From Streptomyces cathayae (GTDB taxonomy: Bacteria > Actinomycetota > Actinomycetes > Streptomycetales > Streptomycetaceae): a stretch of DNA of 64,000 nt. The translations under genes and the position numbers were made by a program. Location of the stretch: contig NZ_CP121682.1 of NCBI RefSeq assembly GCF_029760955.1, positions 6,324,001-6,388,000 of the forward strand, in the 5' to 3' direction. This document shows positions 30,992 to 39,874 of the stretch, one piece after another. Each line of letters begins with the position of its first letter. The first letter of the stretch is position 1. Below the pieces are notes generated by a model, which was given only the letters and a program-made list of their open reading frames with translations, was not told the origin of the DNA and did no database searches.

Positions 30992-31696
30992 ATGTCTGAT
31001 GCTGCGCAGCCCACCGCTGCCGAGGTACGCGCCGCCGCCGAGGCGGTCAAGACCGCGCTCGACCGCCACCTGGCCGCGGTCGAGCGCCGGTCGGGTGAGG
31101 ACGACCCGGCCGTCTACGAGGCGTTCAACGAGCTGGCCGTAGCCGCTGAGGCGTACGACGAACTGCTCTACGACCGCCACGACGAGGTGACGCCCTTCGA
31201 GATCCCCGGTGCGGAGGACGCCCTGCCGCCCTACACCGGACCGGAGGAGCCGAACGCGCTGAGCGTGCTGATCCGCCGCGACTACGCCGTCGTGGAGCCG
31301 CAGCGGCTGCTGGCGCACGCCCAGCGGATCGAGGCGGCGGACGACGAGGAGGGCTCGGACGCCTCGGACACCGTCCACGGCGCGCTCGGCGTCCTGTTCG
31401 GCGAGTTCGAGCCGGACGAGATCGCATCCCGGCACAAGGAGTTCGGCCTGGAGGAGGGGGACTCCACGCTCTGGGTGACGGCATCGGACGAACCGGCGGA
31501 GCCCGGTGAATGGCTGGCGGCCCCGTTCGAGCAGGTGGACCCGGCCCGGGTCGTGTGCCGCTTCGACGTCAGCGCGGTCTTCGACGAGGACCTGGACGAC
31601 GACCTCGACGACGACAGGGACGACGGCCTCGAGGCCGGGCAGGTGCGGATTCCGGACGAGGACGAGGATCTGGAGCCCCTGGACGCGGATCGCTGA
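30992..31696 (+). CDS. Uncharacterised acidic actinobacterial protein
   Basis: A 234-residue, strongly acidic soluble protein. The N-terminal third is helical (TAAEVRAAAEAVKTALDRHL and onward). The middle contains YTGPEEPNALSVLIRRDYAV. The last 45 residues are a low-complexity tail with EDLDDDLDDDRDDGLE and EDEDLEPL. No named domain is recognised. Good codon bias and a -10 at the right distance support the ATG at 30992. It converges with the RecD-like gene across a hairpin. A chaperone-like or charge-mediated binding role could be guessed from the tail, but nothing supports it. Confidence 0.82.
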   Translation: MSDAAQPTAAEVRAAAEAVKTALDRHLAAVERRSGEDDPAVYEAFNELAVAAEAYDELLYDRHDEVTPFEIPGAEDALPPYTGPEEPNALSVLIRRDYAVVEPQRLLAHAQRIEAADDEEGSDASDTVHGALGVLFGEFEPDEIASRHKEFGLEEGDSTLWVTASDEPAEPGEWLAAPFEQVDPARVVCRFDVSAVFDEDLDDDLDDDRDDGLEAGQVRIPDEDEDLEPLDADR

Positions 31697-31725
31697 GCGG
31701 GCCCGGGCCCGGGTCCCGGACGCAG

Positions 31726-31764
31726 GGTGAGGGCGGTGGCACCGAGGGTGTCACCGCCCTCACC
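31726..31764. terminator. Terminator between convergent genes
   Basis: GGTGAGGGCGGTG pairs with CACCGCCCTCACC, extended inward by CACC/GGTG across a mismatch. It lies between the acidic protein gene and the RecD-like gene. Confidence 0.8.
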
Positions 31765-31781
31765 GTTGCGGGCGGCGGCAG

Positions 31782-34037
31782 TCAGCCGGCGGCTGCCGGA
31801 ATCTGCGGCGCCAGCAGTACCGGGAGCCGGGTCGTCCGGGGCTTGGCCGCCACCTCCGCCACGGCGCGCGGCAGCGCCTGCTCCACACCGTGCACCACGG
31901 ACAGATGGCGGTCCGCCCGGCTGAACGCGGTGTACACCCAGGGCCGGCTCAACGCCGGAACGGCATCGCCCGGCAGCACCACGACCACCGCGGGCCACCG
32001 GCACCCCGCGGCCTGGTGTGCGGTCAGCGCCCATCCGTGCCGTACGGACTGCTCCACGCGCTCCTGCGGCACCACGAGGGCCTCGCCCGCGCAGGACAGG
32101 TGCAGGCCGTCGGCGTCGGCCCGCACCACCCGGCCCGGCACCGTACGCCCCCGGGCGGGGGAGTAGGCGATCCGGTCGCCCGGGTCGAATCCGCCGAAGC
32201 GCCCCGGCCCCGGATTGAGCCGCTCCTTCAGCGCGGCGTTCAGCGCGCGCGTGCCCACCGCGCCCCCGTGCCCCGGGGTGATCACCTGCGTCTCCTCGGC
32301 CGGCACCCCGATCGCGCGCGGCACCGAGTCCACCACGAGCTGCACGGTCCGGTGCACGGCCTCGCCCGCGTCCCGCACCGGCACGATGACGACCTCCTTG
32401 CCGGGCGCCGCCACCTGGCTCAGCTCACCGGCGCCGATACCGGAGACCAGTTCGCCCAGAGGCCCCGGATCCGGCCGCCGGGAGGCGATCTGCGGGCAGA
32501 CGCGCGCCGCCAGCAGATCGGCGAACACCCGTCCCGGCCCGACGGACCACAGCACCCCCGGATCCCCGGCCAGCACCAGCCGGGCACCGTCCGGCAGCGA
32601 CTCCGTGACCAGCGCGGCCGCCTCGACGTCCAGCCGGGGAGCGTCCAGGACGACGAGCAGATCCAGCCGCAGCGCCCCGTCGGAGTCACGCCCCGGCCCC
32701 TCGGCACCGGACAGCAGCCCGGCGACGGTGGCGGTCCCGGGGCCCTCGGCTCCGGCTTCGTCGGCCGTCCCGGCACCCCCGGCCGCGGCAGCCTCCAGCA
32801 GGGCCGCGAACCGGGCGCGCCCGGCCGGATCGTGCGCGGCGGCCCAGGCGCGCAGCCCGAGACCGTGCGCCGCCCGCAGCAGGGCCGCCGGCTCGGCGAG
32901 GGACGCCTGCCCACCGGTGTGCAGGACGAGACCGTGGCCGGCGACCGCACGGATCAGCTCACCCCCGGAGCCGCCCGCCGCGGCGGCGGCCCGCTCCCAC
33001 TCCGCGTCCGGACCGTCCTGCCGGGGAGCGGAGCCGACGAGCCGGGCCAGGCCGTCGGCGAGGCTCTCCTCGGCCATCGCGTACCGCTCCAGCCCCACGA
33101 GGACCCGGACGGGCCGCTCCCGGTCCGCTCCGTCCGCTTCCTCCGTACCGTCCTGGCCTTCCCCGGCTCCGGCACCGACCCGCTGCGGTGCGGGAGCGCC
33201 CGCCTCCGGCAGCGGGTCCTGGAAGACGAGGACGTCGCCGTCCGAGATCGCGTCCCGCACGGCCCCCTCGGAATCCGGCACTCCCTGTTGCTCGAGGGCG
33301 GCGGTCAGCACGGACATTTCCAGCGCGGTGTGCCCGGCCGCCGCGGCCTGCTCCAGCAGCCACCCGGTGACGGCCCGCACCCGCCGCGCGTCGTCCGGCC
33401 CGGCGGCGGAGCCGAGCAGCGCACGGGCGAACCCGTCCGCCTGCGGAGGCCGTACACCGGCCACTCGCAGCAGCTGCCACGGATCGGCGCGCAGGGCTTC
33501 CGCGGCCCCCTCGCCCAGCACTCCGGCGGTCTGTACGGCGAGCGTCTCGGGTGCCCCGCCCTGGGCCAGTACCGCGCGTACGGCCGCGACCACTTCGGTG
33601 GCGGGGGCCGCCTCGACGGTCACCGGCGGCGCCGGTCGCGCCGGTTCGGGAGCGGGTCGCCGCGGCGCGGGCGCCGCCTCCTCGAACACGGCGGTCACCG
33701 GCTGCTCGCCGCTCTCCACGGCCCGCACGGCGGCGAGCAGGTCGGCGGCCCGGCCGCTCAGCTTGGCGCCGGCCTCGATCGGCTCCCGCCGCTCCGCCTT
33801 CCGCCGCTCGATCCGCTCCCGCTCGGCCCGCTGCGCGAGCAACTCGGCCTCGCTCTCGGACACCTGCCGCCCCTCGGCCGCGTCCCCGCCTTCCTCGGCT
33901 GCGTCCCCGCTCTGCTCGGCCGGGCCTCCGCCCTGCTCGGCCGGGTCGGTCTCCGCCCCGGCCGGTTCGGTCCGAGCCGGCTCGTCCGGCGTCCCCGGCT
34001 CGACGTCCTCCGCGGTCTCGGACGGCTCCGTGCTCAC
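31782..34037 (-). CDS. RecD2-like helicase-related protein without a Walker A motif
   Basis: A 751-residue protein built like a RecD2 helicase. An acidic, low-complexity N-terminus (about 1-85) precedes a helix-hairpin-helix region (about 160-215, LRADPWQLLRVAGVRPPQAD). Then come the P-loop-type core and a C-terminal UvrD_C_2-like region with GWALTAHQAAGCRWPAVVVV and WVYTAFSRADRHLSVV. Where RecD2 has TGGPGTGKT, this protein has TGGQASLAE, so the Walker A Lys and Thr are gone. The Walker B-like LLVVLDAP keeps one Asp. It is probably not an ATP-driven helicase and may bind DNA or a partner. The start overlaps the stop of the aldo/keto reductase gene. Confidence 0.78.
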   Translation of the reverse strand: MSTEPSETAEDVEPGTPDEPARTEPAGAETDPAEQGGGPAEQSGDAAEEGGDAAEGRQVSESEAELLAQRAERERIERRKAERREPIEAGAKLSGRAADLLAAVRAVESGEQPVTAVFEEAAPAPRRPAPEPARPAPPVTVEAAPATEVVAAVRAVLAQGGAPETLAVQTAGVLGEGAAEALRADPWQLLRVAGVRPPQADGFARALLGSAAGPDDARRVRAVTGWLLEQAAAAGHTALEMSVLTAALEQQGVPDSEGAVRDAISDGDVLVFQDPLPEAGAPAPQRVGAGAGEGQDGTEEADGADRERPVRVLVGLERYAMAEESLADGLARLVGSAPRQDGPDAEWERAAAAAGGSGGELIRAVAGHGLVLHTGGQASLAEPAALLRAAHGLGLRAWAAAHDPAGRARFAALLEAAAAGGAGTADEAGAEGPGTATVAGLLSGAEGPGRDSDGALRLDLLVVLDAPRLDVEAAALVTESLPDGARLVLAGDPGVLWSVGPGRVFADLLAARVCPQIASRRPDPGPLGELVSGIGAGELSQVAAPGKEVVIVPVRDAGEAVHRTVQLVVDSVPRAIGVPAEETQVITPGHGGAVGTRALNAALKERLNPGPGRFGGFDPGDRIAYSPARGRTVPGRVVRADADGLHLSCAGEALVVPQERVEQSVRHGWALTAHQAAGCRWPAVVVVLPGDAVPALSRPWVYTAFSRADRHLSVVHGVEQALPRAVAEVAAKPRTTRLPVLLAPQIPAAAG

Positions 34038-35020
34038 AGCGTGCTCCAGTCGTGATCGGGATAGCGGTGCACGGGCGCCGACACGTCGTCGAGCGCCCGG
34101 CAGATCTCGTCAGGAAGAGTAAGCGCCTCCACTGACAGTGCCGCCGTGAGCTGCCGCGCGTTGCGCGCGCCGACGACGGGAGCGGCCACGCCCGGCCGGT
34201 CCCGCACCCACGCGAGGGCGACCTGGAGCGCGGTCACGGCGAGCCCGTCCGCCGCCGTGGTCACGGCGTCCACGATCCTGCTCGCCGTGTCGTCGAGGTA
34301 CGGCGCGACGAACGGCGCCATGTGCTCGGAGGCGCCCCGCGAGTCCGGCGGCAGGGCGTCGTTCCGGTACTTGCCGGTCAGTACGCCCCGCCCGAGCGGC
34401 GAGGACGGCAGGATCCCGATCCCCGTGTCGACGGCCGCCGGCAGCACCTCCCGCTCCACACCCCGCTGGAGCAGCGAGTACTCCATCTGGGTACTCGCCA
34501 GCCGGGCCCGCACCCCCGGCGCGGCGAGCTGCCAGGTCGCCGCCTTGGCCAGCTGCCAGCCGCAGAAGTTGGACACCCCGGCATAGCGGGCACGCCCGCT
34601 GGCGACGGCGATGTCGAGGGCCTGGAGCGTCTCGTCCAGTGGGGTGGAGGGATCGTAGGCGTGGACGTGCCACACGTCGACGTGATCGGTGCCGAGACGG
34701 GCGAGCGAGGCGTCCAGGGCGGAGAGCAGATGACCGCGCGAACCGTCGAATCTGCGCTCCGGGTCCGGTACGCTCCCGGCCTTCGTCGAGATGACGAGGT
34801 CCCGGCGCGGCACCAGCCCGCCCATGAGCTGCCCGAGCAGGTACTCGGCCTCCCCGTCGCCGTACACGTCGGCGGTGTCGACGAGGGTCCCGCCCGCTTC
34901 CCAGAACGTCTTCAAGAGGTCCGCGGCGTCGTGCTCGTCGGTGTCCCGGCCCCAGGTCAGGGTCCCGAGACCGATACGGGACACGCGCAGGCCGGTACGG
35001 CCGAGATGCCTCTGCTCCAT
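34034..35020 (-). CDS. Aldo/keto reductase
   Basis: A 328-residue (beta/alpha)8 oxidoreductase using NADPH. The tetrad is visible: Asp and Tyr in LVDTADVYGDGEAE (about residues 49-56), Lys in ISTKAGS (about 80) and His in DVWHVHAYDP (about 118). It belongs to the YajO/AKR12-like group. The start MEQRHLGRTGLRVSRIGL is typical of the family. A TAATCT -10 lies just upstream of the ATG. Its stop overlaps the start of the RecD-like gene by 4 bases (ATGA), so both are cotranscribed. Substrate unknown. Confidence 0.93.
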   Translation of the reverse strand: MEQRHLGRTGLRVSRIGLGTLTWGRDTDEHDAADLLKTFWEAGGTLVDTADVYGDGEAEYLLGQLMGGLVPRRDLVISTKAGSVPDPERRFDGSRGHLLSALDASLARLGTDHVDVWHVHAYDPSTPLDETLQALDIAVASGRARYAGVSNFCGWQLAKAATWQLAAPGVRARLASTQMEYSLLQRGVEREVLPAAVDTGIGILPSSPLGRGVLTGKYRNDALPPDSRGASEHMAPFVAPYLDDTASRIVDAVTTAADGLAVTALQVALAWVRDRPGVAAPVVGARNARQLTAALSVEALTLPDEICRALDDVSAPVHRYPDHDWSTL

Positions 35021-35199
35021 GAACGCCGAGATTACTGGCCGACACCCGCGGTGTGGGTGCCTGTGGACAACCGTTTTCCCCGAGTCCCCCAGGTCACCCC
35101 CGGGCCCGGCCTCCCGCGGCGCGGCACCGCCCCCGGCCCGGCCGACGGCGGTATAAGGTCACCGCAAGCGACGTTACCGATGAGTAAGGGGAGAGGGCC

Positions 35200-36255
35200 A
35201 TGCAGCTCGGGATCAACCTCGGCTACTGGGGTGCCGGAATGGACTCGGACAACCTCGCCGTGGCACAGGAGGCCGACCGCCTGGGATACGCGGTCTGCTG
35301 GGCCGCCGAGGCCTACGGCTCCGACGCGGCGACCGTGCTCACCTGGGTCGCCGCCCAGACCGAGCGGATCGACGTCGGCTCGGCCATCTTCCAGATCCCG
35401 GCCCGCCAGCCCGCGATGACCGCGATGACCGCCGCCACTCTCGACTCCCTCTCCGGCGGCCGGTTCCGCCTCGGTCTCGGCGTGTCCGGCCCGCAGGTCT
35501 CCGAGGGCTGGTACGGCGTCAAGTTCGACAAGCCCCTCTCACGGACCCGCGAGTACGTCGAGATCGTCCGCAAGGCCATGACGCGCGAGCGTCTCTCCCA
35601 CGACGGCGAGCACTGGACCCTGCCCCTGCCCGGCGGTCCGGGCAAGCCCATCAAGCTCACCGTGCACCCGCAGCGCGAGCACATCCCCCTCTACATCGCC
35701 GCGATCGGCCCGAAGAACCTCGAGCAGACCGGTGAGATCGCCGACGGCGCGCTGCTGATCTTCCCCTCCGCCGACCACCTGGAGGAGACCGCCGTCAAGC
35801 ACATCAGGGCGGGCCGCGAGAAGGCGGGCAAGACCCTCGACGGCTTCGACGTCTGCCCCACGCTCCCGCTCGCCGTCGGCGACGACAAGGACGTCGCCGC
35901 CCTCGCCGACACCTTCCGTCCCTACACCGCGCTGTACGTCGGGGGCATGGGCAGCCGCAAGCAGAACTTCTACAACCAGCTCGCCGGGCGCATGGGCTAC
36001 GAGCGGGAAGCCGCCGAGATCCAGGACAAGTACCTGTCGGGCGACAAGCAGGGCGCCGCCGCGGCCGTGCCGCACGACCTGATCGACTCCACGACACTGC
36101 TCGGCTCCGTGGACCGCATCGCGGACCGGATGAAGGCCTACGCGGCAGCGGGGGTCACCACCCTCACCCTCGCCCCCGCGGGCTTCACGCTCGACGAGCG
36201 CCTCGCCTCCCTGCGCGCCGGCACCGAGGCGCTGGAGCGCTCGGGCCTGGCATAG
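35200..36255 (+). CDS. LLM-class F420-dependent oxidoreductase
   Basis: A 351-residue luciferase-like flavin/F420 protein. The start MQLGINLGYWGAGMDSDNLA and SGGRFRLGLGVSGPQVSEGW are typical of the actinobacterial LLM F420-dependent subgroup. Residues GSAIFQIPARQPAMTAMTAA line the cofactor site. It transfers hydride from F420H2 or FMNH2 to an unknown substrate. ATG 35200 follows GGGGAGAGGG. It is divergent from the aldo/keto reductase, with a TATAAG-like -10 about 48 bases upstream. No biosynthetic neighbours hint at the substrate. Confidence 0.92.
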   Translation: MQLGINLGYWGAGMDSDNLAVAQEADRLGYAVCWAAEAYGSDAATVLTWVAAQTERIDVGSAIFQIPARQPAMTAMTAATLDSLSGGRFRLGLGVSGPQVSEGWYGVKFDKPLSRTREYVEIVRKAMTRERLSHDGEHWTLPLPGGPGKPIKLTVHPQREHIPLYIAAIGPKNLEQTGEIADGALLIFPSADHLEETAVKHIRAGREKAGKTLDGFDVCPTLPLAVGDDKDVAALADTFRPYTALYVGGMGSRKQNFYNQLAGRMGYEREAAEIQDKYLSGDKQGAAAAVPHDLIDSTTLLGSVDRIADRMKAYAAAGVTTLTLAPAGFTLDERLASLRAGTEALERSGLA

Positions 36256-36540
36256 GCCCTGCCCGGGGCACCGGGCGCCGCACACGAAGTTTCCGCGGCC
36301 GTGGCGGGGGCTCGGGGGTCTTCCCCGCCACGGCCGTCACCCACCACAACGCCCGGCGGCCCCCTCCGGTTACGCCCCCGGGCCCCCGCGCCCGTCCTCC
36401 TTTCGGCGGAGTCGCCGGGCGCACCTGTTGCCGGGCGCGCCTCCTCGCCATTGACTCGTTCTTCGCGGACCACGGACTTCACGGATCACGGAACCACCGG
36501 ACCACGGAACGCGCGGAATCGTTGTGGAGAGGGGCCCAGG

Positions 36541-37329
36541 ATGCTGTCGGCCAAGAGTCTGTTCCAGGAGATCCTCGACGACGACGACTCCTTCGCGCTG
36601 TTCTGCTCCATCGCCGCCGGCGGCGAGTCGCAGGGCGGCTGGGAGAACGCCCGGATCGCGGCCCTGGTTCCCGAGAGCCAGCGCGGACTCGCCCCCAAGA
36701 TCACCAGGCACGGCGCCGACGAGGACAAGCACGGCCGCATCTTCGACGCCCTGATGAAGAAGCGCGGTGTGCGACCGGTCCCCGTCCCGCCCGAGACCGA
36801 CTACACGATCCTCCTCGAGCGGAGCGGCATCGGCCTGGCGCACGACAGGCTCAGGCGCGACGAACCGCTCACCGTCCAGGACATCGTCGTCTACCTCGCG
36901 CACAGCCGCGTCACCGAACAGCGCGCCTCCGAGCAGATGGAACTGCTCCGCAAGCACTTCGCCGACCACCCCGGACTCGGCCGCGCCGTCACGATGATCT
37001 CCCGCGACGAGGACAACCACCTCGCCTACTGCCACGAGGAACTGCTGCGCCTCGCGTACGCCGGACACGGCCGCGCCATCCAGCGCACCCTGCGCGCGTG
37101 CGCGCTCACCGAGATCCGCGTCCACCGCGACGTCAGCCTCGCGGTGATGGCCCGGATGGGAGACATCCTCGGCTGGTCCCGGGCCAGAGGGGCGCTCCTG
37201 GCGGCCGGCATCCACGCGGTGTACGCCTACGAGCGCCTGGGCGGCTGGCGCCGCATGGTCTCCCTGCGGATGCCGGAACGCCGCAACGCCCTGGGCGGCC
37301 CCGCGAGCAGCGCGCCCGAGTTCGCCTGA
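36541..37329 (+). CDS. Ferritin-like diiron-type protein
   Basis: A 262-residue, mostly helical protein resembling a ferritin-like four-helix bundle with carboxylate/histidine motifs. Visible are ITRHGADEDKHGRIFDALMK (ExxH-type with DEDKH), RVTEQRASEQMELLRKHF and ISRDEDNHLAYCHEEL (DEDNH plus HEE). Such pairs normally bind two iron ions. The C-terminal part is unlike bacterioferritin, so an oxidase or oxygenase-type role is possible. ATG 36541 follows GGAGAGGGGCC. The 285-base spacer before it shows no other gene. It converges with corA. Confidence 0.82.
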   Translation: MLSAKSLFQEILDDDDSFALFCSIAAGGESQGGWENARIAALVPESQRGLAPKITRHGADEDKHGRIFDALMKKRGVRPVPVPPETDYTILLERSGIGLAHDRLRRDEPLTVQDIVVYLAHSRVTEQRASEQMELLRKHFADHPGLGRAVTMISRDEDNHLAYCHEELLRLAYAGHGRAIQRTLRACALTEIRVHRDVSLAVMARMGDILGWSRARGALLAAGIHAVYAYERLGGWRRMVSLRMPERRNALGGPASSAPEFA

Positions 37330-37361
37330 CCCTCCCCGGGCGGGGCCGCGGCCCCGCCCGG

Positions 37362-38366
37362 CTACATCCACCCGCGCCGCTTGAACAACCGGTACAGGAA
37401 CACCTCCAGCGCGGCCATCGCCAGGATCACCACCGGATAGGACCACTCCCACCGCAGTTCCGGCATGTGCTCGAAGTTCATGCCATAGATCCCCGCGAGC
37501 ATGGTGGGGATCGCGGCCATGGCCGCCCACGCGGAGATCTTCCGCATGTCGTCGTTCTGGCGGACGCTCACCTGGGCCAGATGCGCCGAGAGGATGTCCG
37601 AGACCAGCCGGTCCATCCCCTCCACGGAGTCGTTCACGCGTGTGAGGTGATCGTGCACGTCACGGAAGAAGGGGCGCGCCTCCTTGGACACGAAGGGCAC
37701 CGCCGCGCCGAACGAGCCCGCCTCCGTCAGCCGCGCCATCGGCGGGGTCAGCGGCCCGGTCGCCCGGCGGAACTCCAGGACCTGCCGCTTGAAGGCGTAG
37801 ATCCGGGACGCGGTGAGCTGGGTACCGGCGCCCTCCGGTGAGAAGACCTCCGCCTCCAGCTCCTCCAGATCGGTCTGCAGCTCGGCCGCCACGAGGAGGT
37901 AGTGGTCGACGGCGGCGTCGGCGATCGCGTACACCACCGACGTCGGCCCGTTGCCCAGCAGCTCCGGTTCGTGCTCCAGCCGGCTGCGTACGGCGTCCAG
38001 CGGGAATCCCTCGCCGTGCCGGACGGTCACCACGAACGAGTCACCCAGGAAGATCATGATCTCGCCGGCGGAGACGGTGTCGCCGTCCGGTTCGTACTCG
38101 ACCGGTTTGAGGACCATGAACAGCGAGTCGTCGTACACCTCCAGCTTGGGCCGCTGATGTGCCTTGAGGGCGTCCTCGACCGCGAGCGGATGAAGGCCGA
38201 ACTCCTGCGAGACCAGGGCGAACTCGTCCGCCGTCGGCTCGTGCAGCCCGATCCAGACGAAACCCTTCGCCGCCCGCGCGCCCTCCAGCGCGCCGGAGAA
38301 GTCCTCGGACCCCTCCGTACGGTGCCCGTCCCGGTAGATGGCACAGTCGACGATCACGGAACGCAT
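37362..38366 (-). CDS. corA: CorA-family magnesium/cobalt transporter
   Basis: A 334-residue channel protein. A large cytosolic alpha/beta domain (about 1-260) is followed by two transmembrane helices at the C-terminus. The pore signature GMN lies in AGIYGMNFEHMPEL between them. The protein ends KRRGWM. CorA forms pentamers that let Mg2+ (and Co2+ or Ni2+) in. The start MRSVIVDC at 38366 has GAGAGGAG upstream; the frame extends further but without a site. It is divergent from the histidine phosphatase gene. Confidence 0.94.
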   Translation of the reverse strand: MRSVIVDCAIYRDGHRTEGSEDFSGALEGARAAKGFVWIGLHEPTADEFALVSQEFGLHPLAVEDALKAHQRPKLEVYDDSLFMVLKPVEYEPDGDTVSAGEIMIFLGDSFVVTVRHGEGFPLDAVRSRLEHEPELLGNGPTSVVYAIADAAVDHYLLVAAELQTDLEELEAEVFSPEGAGTQLTASRIYAFKRQVLEFRRATGPLTPPMARLTEAGSFGAAVPFVSKEARPFFRDVHDHLTRVNDSVEGMDRLVSDILSAHLAQVSVRQNDDMRKISAWAAMAAIPTMLAGIYGMNFEHMPELRWEWSYPVVILAMAALEVFLYRLFKRRGWM

Positions 38367-38454
38367 TCTCCTCTCACCCGCCGGCCGGCCCACCCGGCGG
38401 CACCACCGCGGGCCCACCCGGCACAGCACCTGACGGCACCCACGTGCGTGCGCC

Positions 38455-38460
38455 TACCCT
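38455..38460 (+). promoter_or_regulatory. -10 element of a leaderless promoter (histidine phosphatase)
   Basis: TACCCT, followed by seven bases and ATG 38468. Confidence 0.5.
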
Positions 38461-38467
38461 GGTCCGC

Positions 38468-39154
38468 ATGCCCACATTGCTCCTGGTCCGGCACGGACGA
38501 TCCACCGCCAACACGGAGGGGCTGCTCGCCGGCTGGTCGCCCGGCGTCGCCCTGGACGAACGCGGGGCCGCGCAGGCCGCCGCGCTGCCCGGACGGCTCG
38601 CCGAACTGCCCCTCTCCGAGATCGTCGCCAGCCCTCTCCAGCGCTGCCAGGAGACGATCCGGCCGCTGCTGAAAGCCCGGCCCGGCCTCACCGTCCACAC
38701 CGACGAACGCATCGGGGAGTGCCACTACGGCGACTGGACCGGCCGCAAGCTCGCCGAACTGAAGGACGAACCCCTCATGGAGGTGGTGCAGGCCCACCCG
38801 TCGGCGGCCGCCTTCCCCGGCGGGGAGTCCCTGCGCACCATGCAGACACGCGCCGCCGAGGCGGTGCGCGAGTGGAACGCGCGCGTGGAACGCGATCACG
38901 GCCCCGACGCCGTGTACCTCATGTGCTCGCACGGGGACATCATCAAGTCCCTCGTCGCGGACGCACTCGGACTTCACCTCGACCTCTTCCAGCGGATCTC
39001 CGTCGAGCCGTGTTCCGTCACCGCGATCCGGTACACACGGCTGCGTCCCTACCTCGTCCGGCTCGGCGACACCGGTGACTTCGCCTCCCTGGTGCCGCGC
39101 GAGGAACCGCCCGCCGACGACGCCCCGGTCGGGGGCGGTGCGGGCGCACCGTGA
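38468..39154 (+). CDS. Histidine phosphatase, MSMEG_4193 family
   Basis: A 228-residue phosphoglycerate-mutase-fold phosphatase. The catalytic motif is LLLVRHGRSTANTEG at residues 4-18, with the second His in LMCSHGDIIKSLV (about residue 158). Conserved Arg and Glu lie in SPLQRCQETI and RIGECHYGDWTGR. The MSMEG_4193 family sits beside DUF3090 and SCO1664-type genes and mshC in many actinobacteria, suggesting a shared role. Its substrate is unknown. The start is probably leaderless. The C-terminal tail is Pro/Asp-rich. The DUF3090 gene follows 129 bases later. Confidence 0.9.
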   Translation: MPTLLLVRHGRSTANTEGLLAGWSPGVALDERGAAQAAALPGRLAELPLSEIVASPLQRCQETIRPLLKARPGLTVHTDERIGECHYGDWTGRKLAELKDEPLMEVVQAHPSAAAFPGGESLRTMQTRAAEAVREWNARVERDHGPDAVYLMCSHGDIIKSLVADALGLHLDLFQRISVEPCSVTAIRYTRLRPYLVRLGDTGDFASLVPREEPPADDAPVGGGAGAP

Positions 39155-39166
39155 TCGTCGGCCGCA

Positions 39167-39172
39167 GTAGGG
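39167..39172 (+). promoter_or_regulatory. Possible -10 upstream of the DUF3090 gene
   Basis: TAGGGT lies 112 bases before the GTG of the DUF3090 gene, in the spacer after the phosphatase. It could give the following genes their own promoter. Confidence 0.35.
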
Positions 39173-39283
39173 TGAAGCGGTCGCAGCAGCGCCGTGTCAG
39201 CCGTCGCCGCCGTTGCAGCAGCCGAAGCCGTCGCCACTGCCTCGACTGATACCCGTACCCACCACTCTCAATGGAGACAGGAC

Positions 39284-39874
39284 GTGTCCCGTCAGGTGTT
39301 CCTCTACGACCAACCGGAACGTTTCGTGGCCGGTACGGTCGGACTGCCAGGGCGCCGTACGTTCTTCCTCCAGGCCTCAGCCGGCTCCCGGGTGACCAGC
39401 GTGGCTCTGGAGAAGACCCAGGTCGCCGCGCTCGCCGAGCGCATGGACGAACTGCTCGACGAGGTCGTACGCCGTAGCGGGGGCAGCGCCGCGGTGCCCG
39501 CCGTGGCGCCGACCGAGATCGCCGACACCGCCCCGCTGGACGCCCCGGTGGAGGAGGAGTTCCGGGTCGGCACCATGGCCCTCGCCTGGGACGGCGAGGA
39601 GGAGTGCATGATCGTCGAGGCGCAGGCGCTCGTCGAACTGGACGCCGAGTCCGAGGAGGACCTCGCCGAGGCGGAGGAGAGGCTGCTCCAGGACGAGGAG
39701 AACGGCCCCCCGATGCTCCGGGTCCGGCTCACCGGGGTCCAGGCCCGTGCCTTCGCCAAGCGCGCCCTCGACGTCGTCAACGCGGGACGGCCGCCGTGCC
39801 CGCTGTGCAGCCTCCCCCTCGACCCGGAAGGACATGTATGTCCGCGCCAGAACGGATACCGCCGCGGGGCGTGA
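39284..39874 (+). CDS. DUF3090 (TIGR03847) family protein
   Basis: A 196-residue protein of the actinobacterial DUF3090 family. The N-terminal part is a beta-rich domain (VFLYDQPERFVAGTVGLPGR), the middle contains VGTMALAWDGEEECMIVEAQ and an acidic helix. The C-terminus has a zinc-ribbon-like end, CPLCSLPLDPEGHVCPRQNG, with CxxC and a further Cys. Function is unknown. GTG 39284 follows GGAGACAGG. It overlaps the next gene by 37 bases, which indicates tight coupling. Together with the phosphatase, the kinase-like protein and mshC it forms a conserved block. Confidence 0.92.
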   Translation: MSRQVFLYDQPERFVAGTVGLPGRRTFFLQASAGSRVTSVALEKTQVAALAERMDELLDEVVRRSGGSAAVPAVAPTEIADTAPLDAPVEEEFRVGTMALAWDGEEECMIVEAQALVELDAESEEDLAEAEERLLQDEENGPPMLRVRLTGVQARAFAKRALDVVNAGRPPCPLCSLPLDPEGHVCPRQNGYRRGA

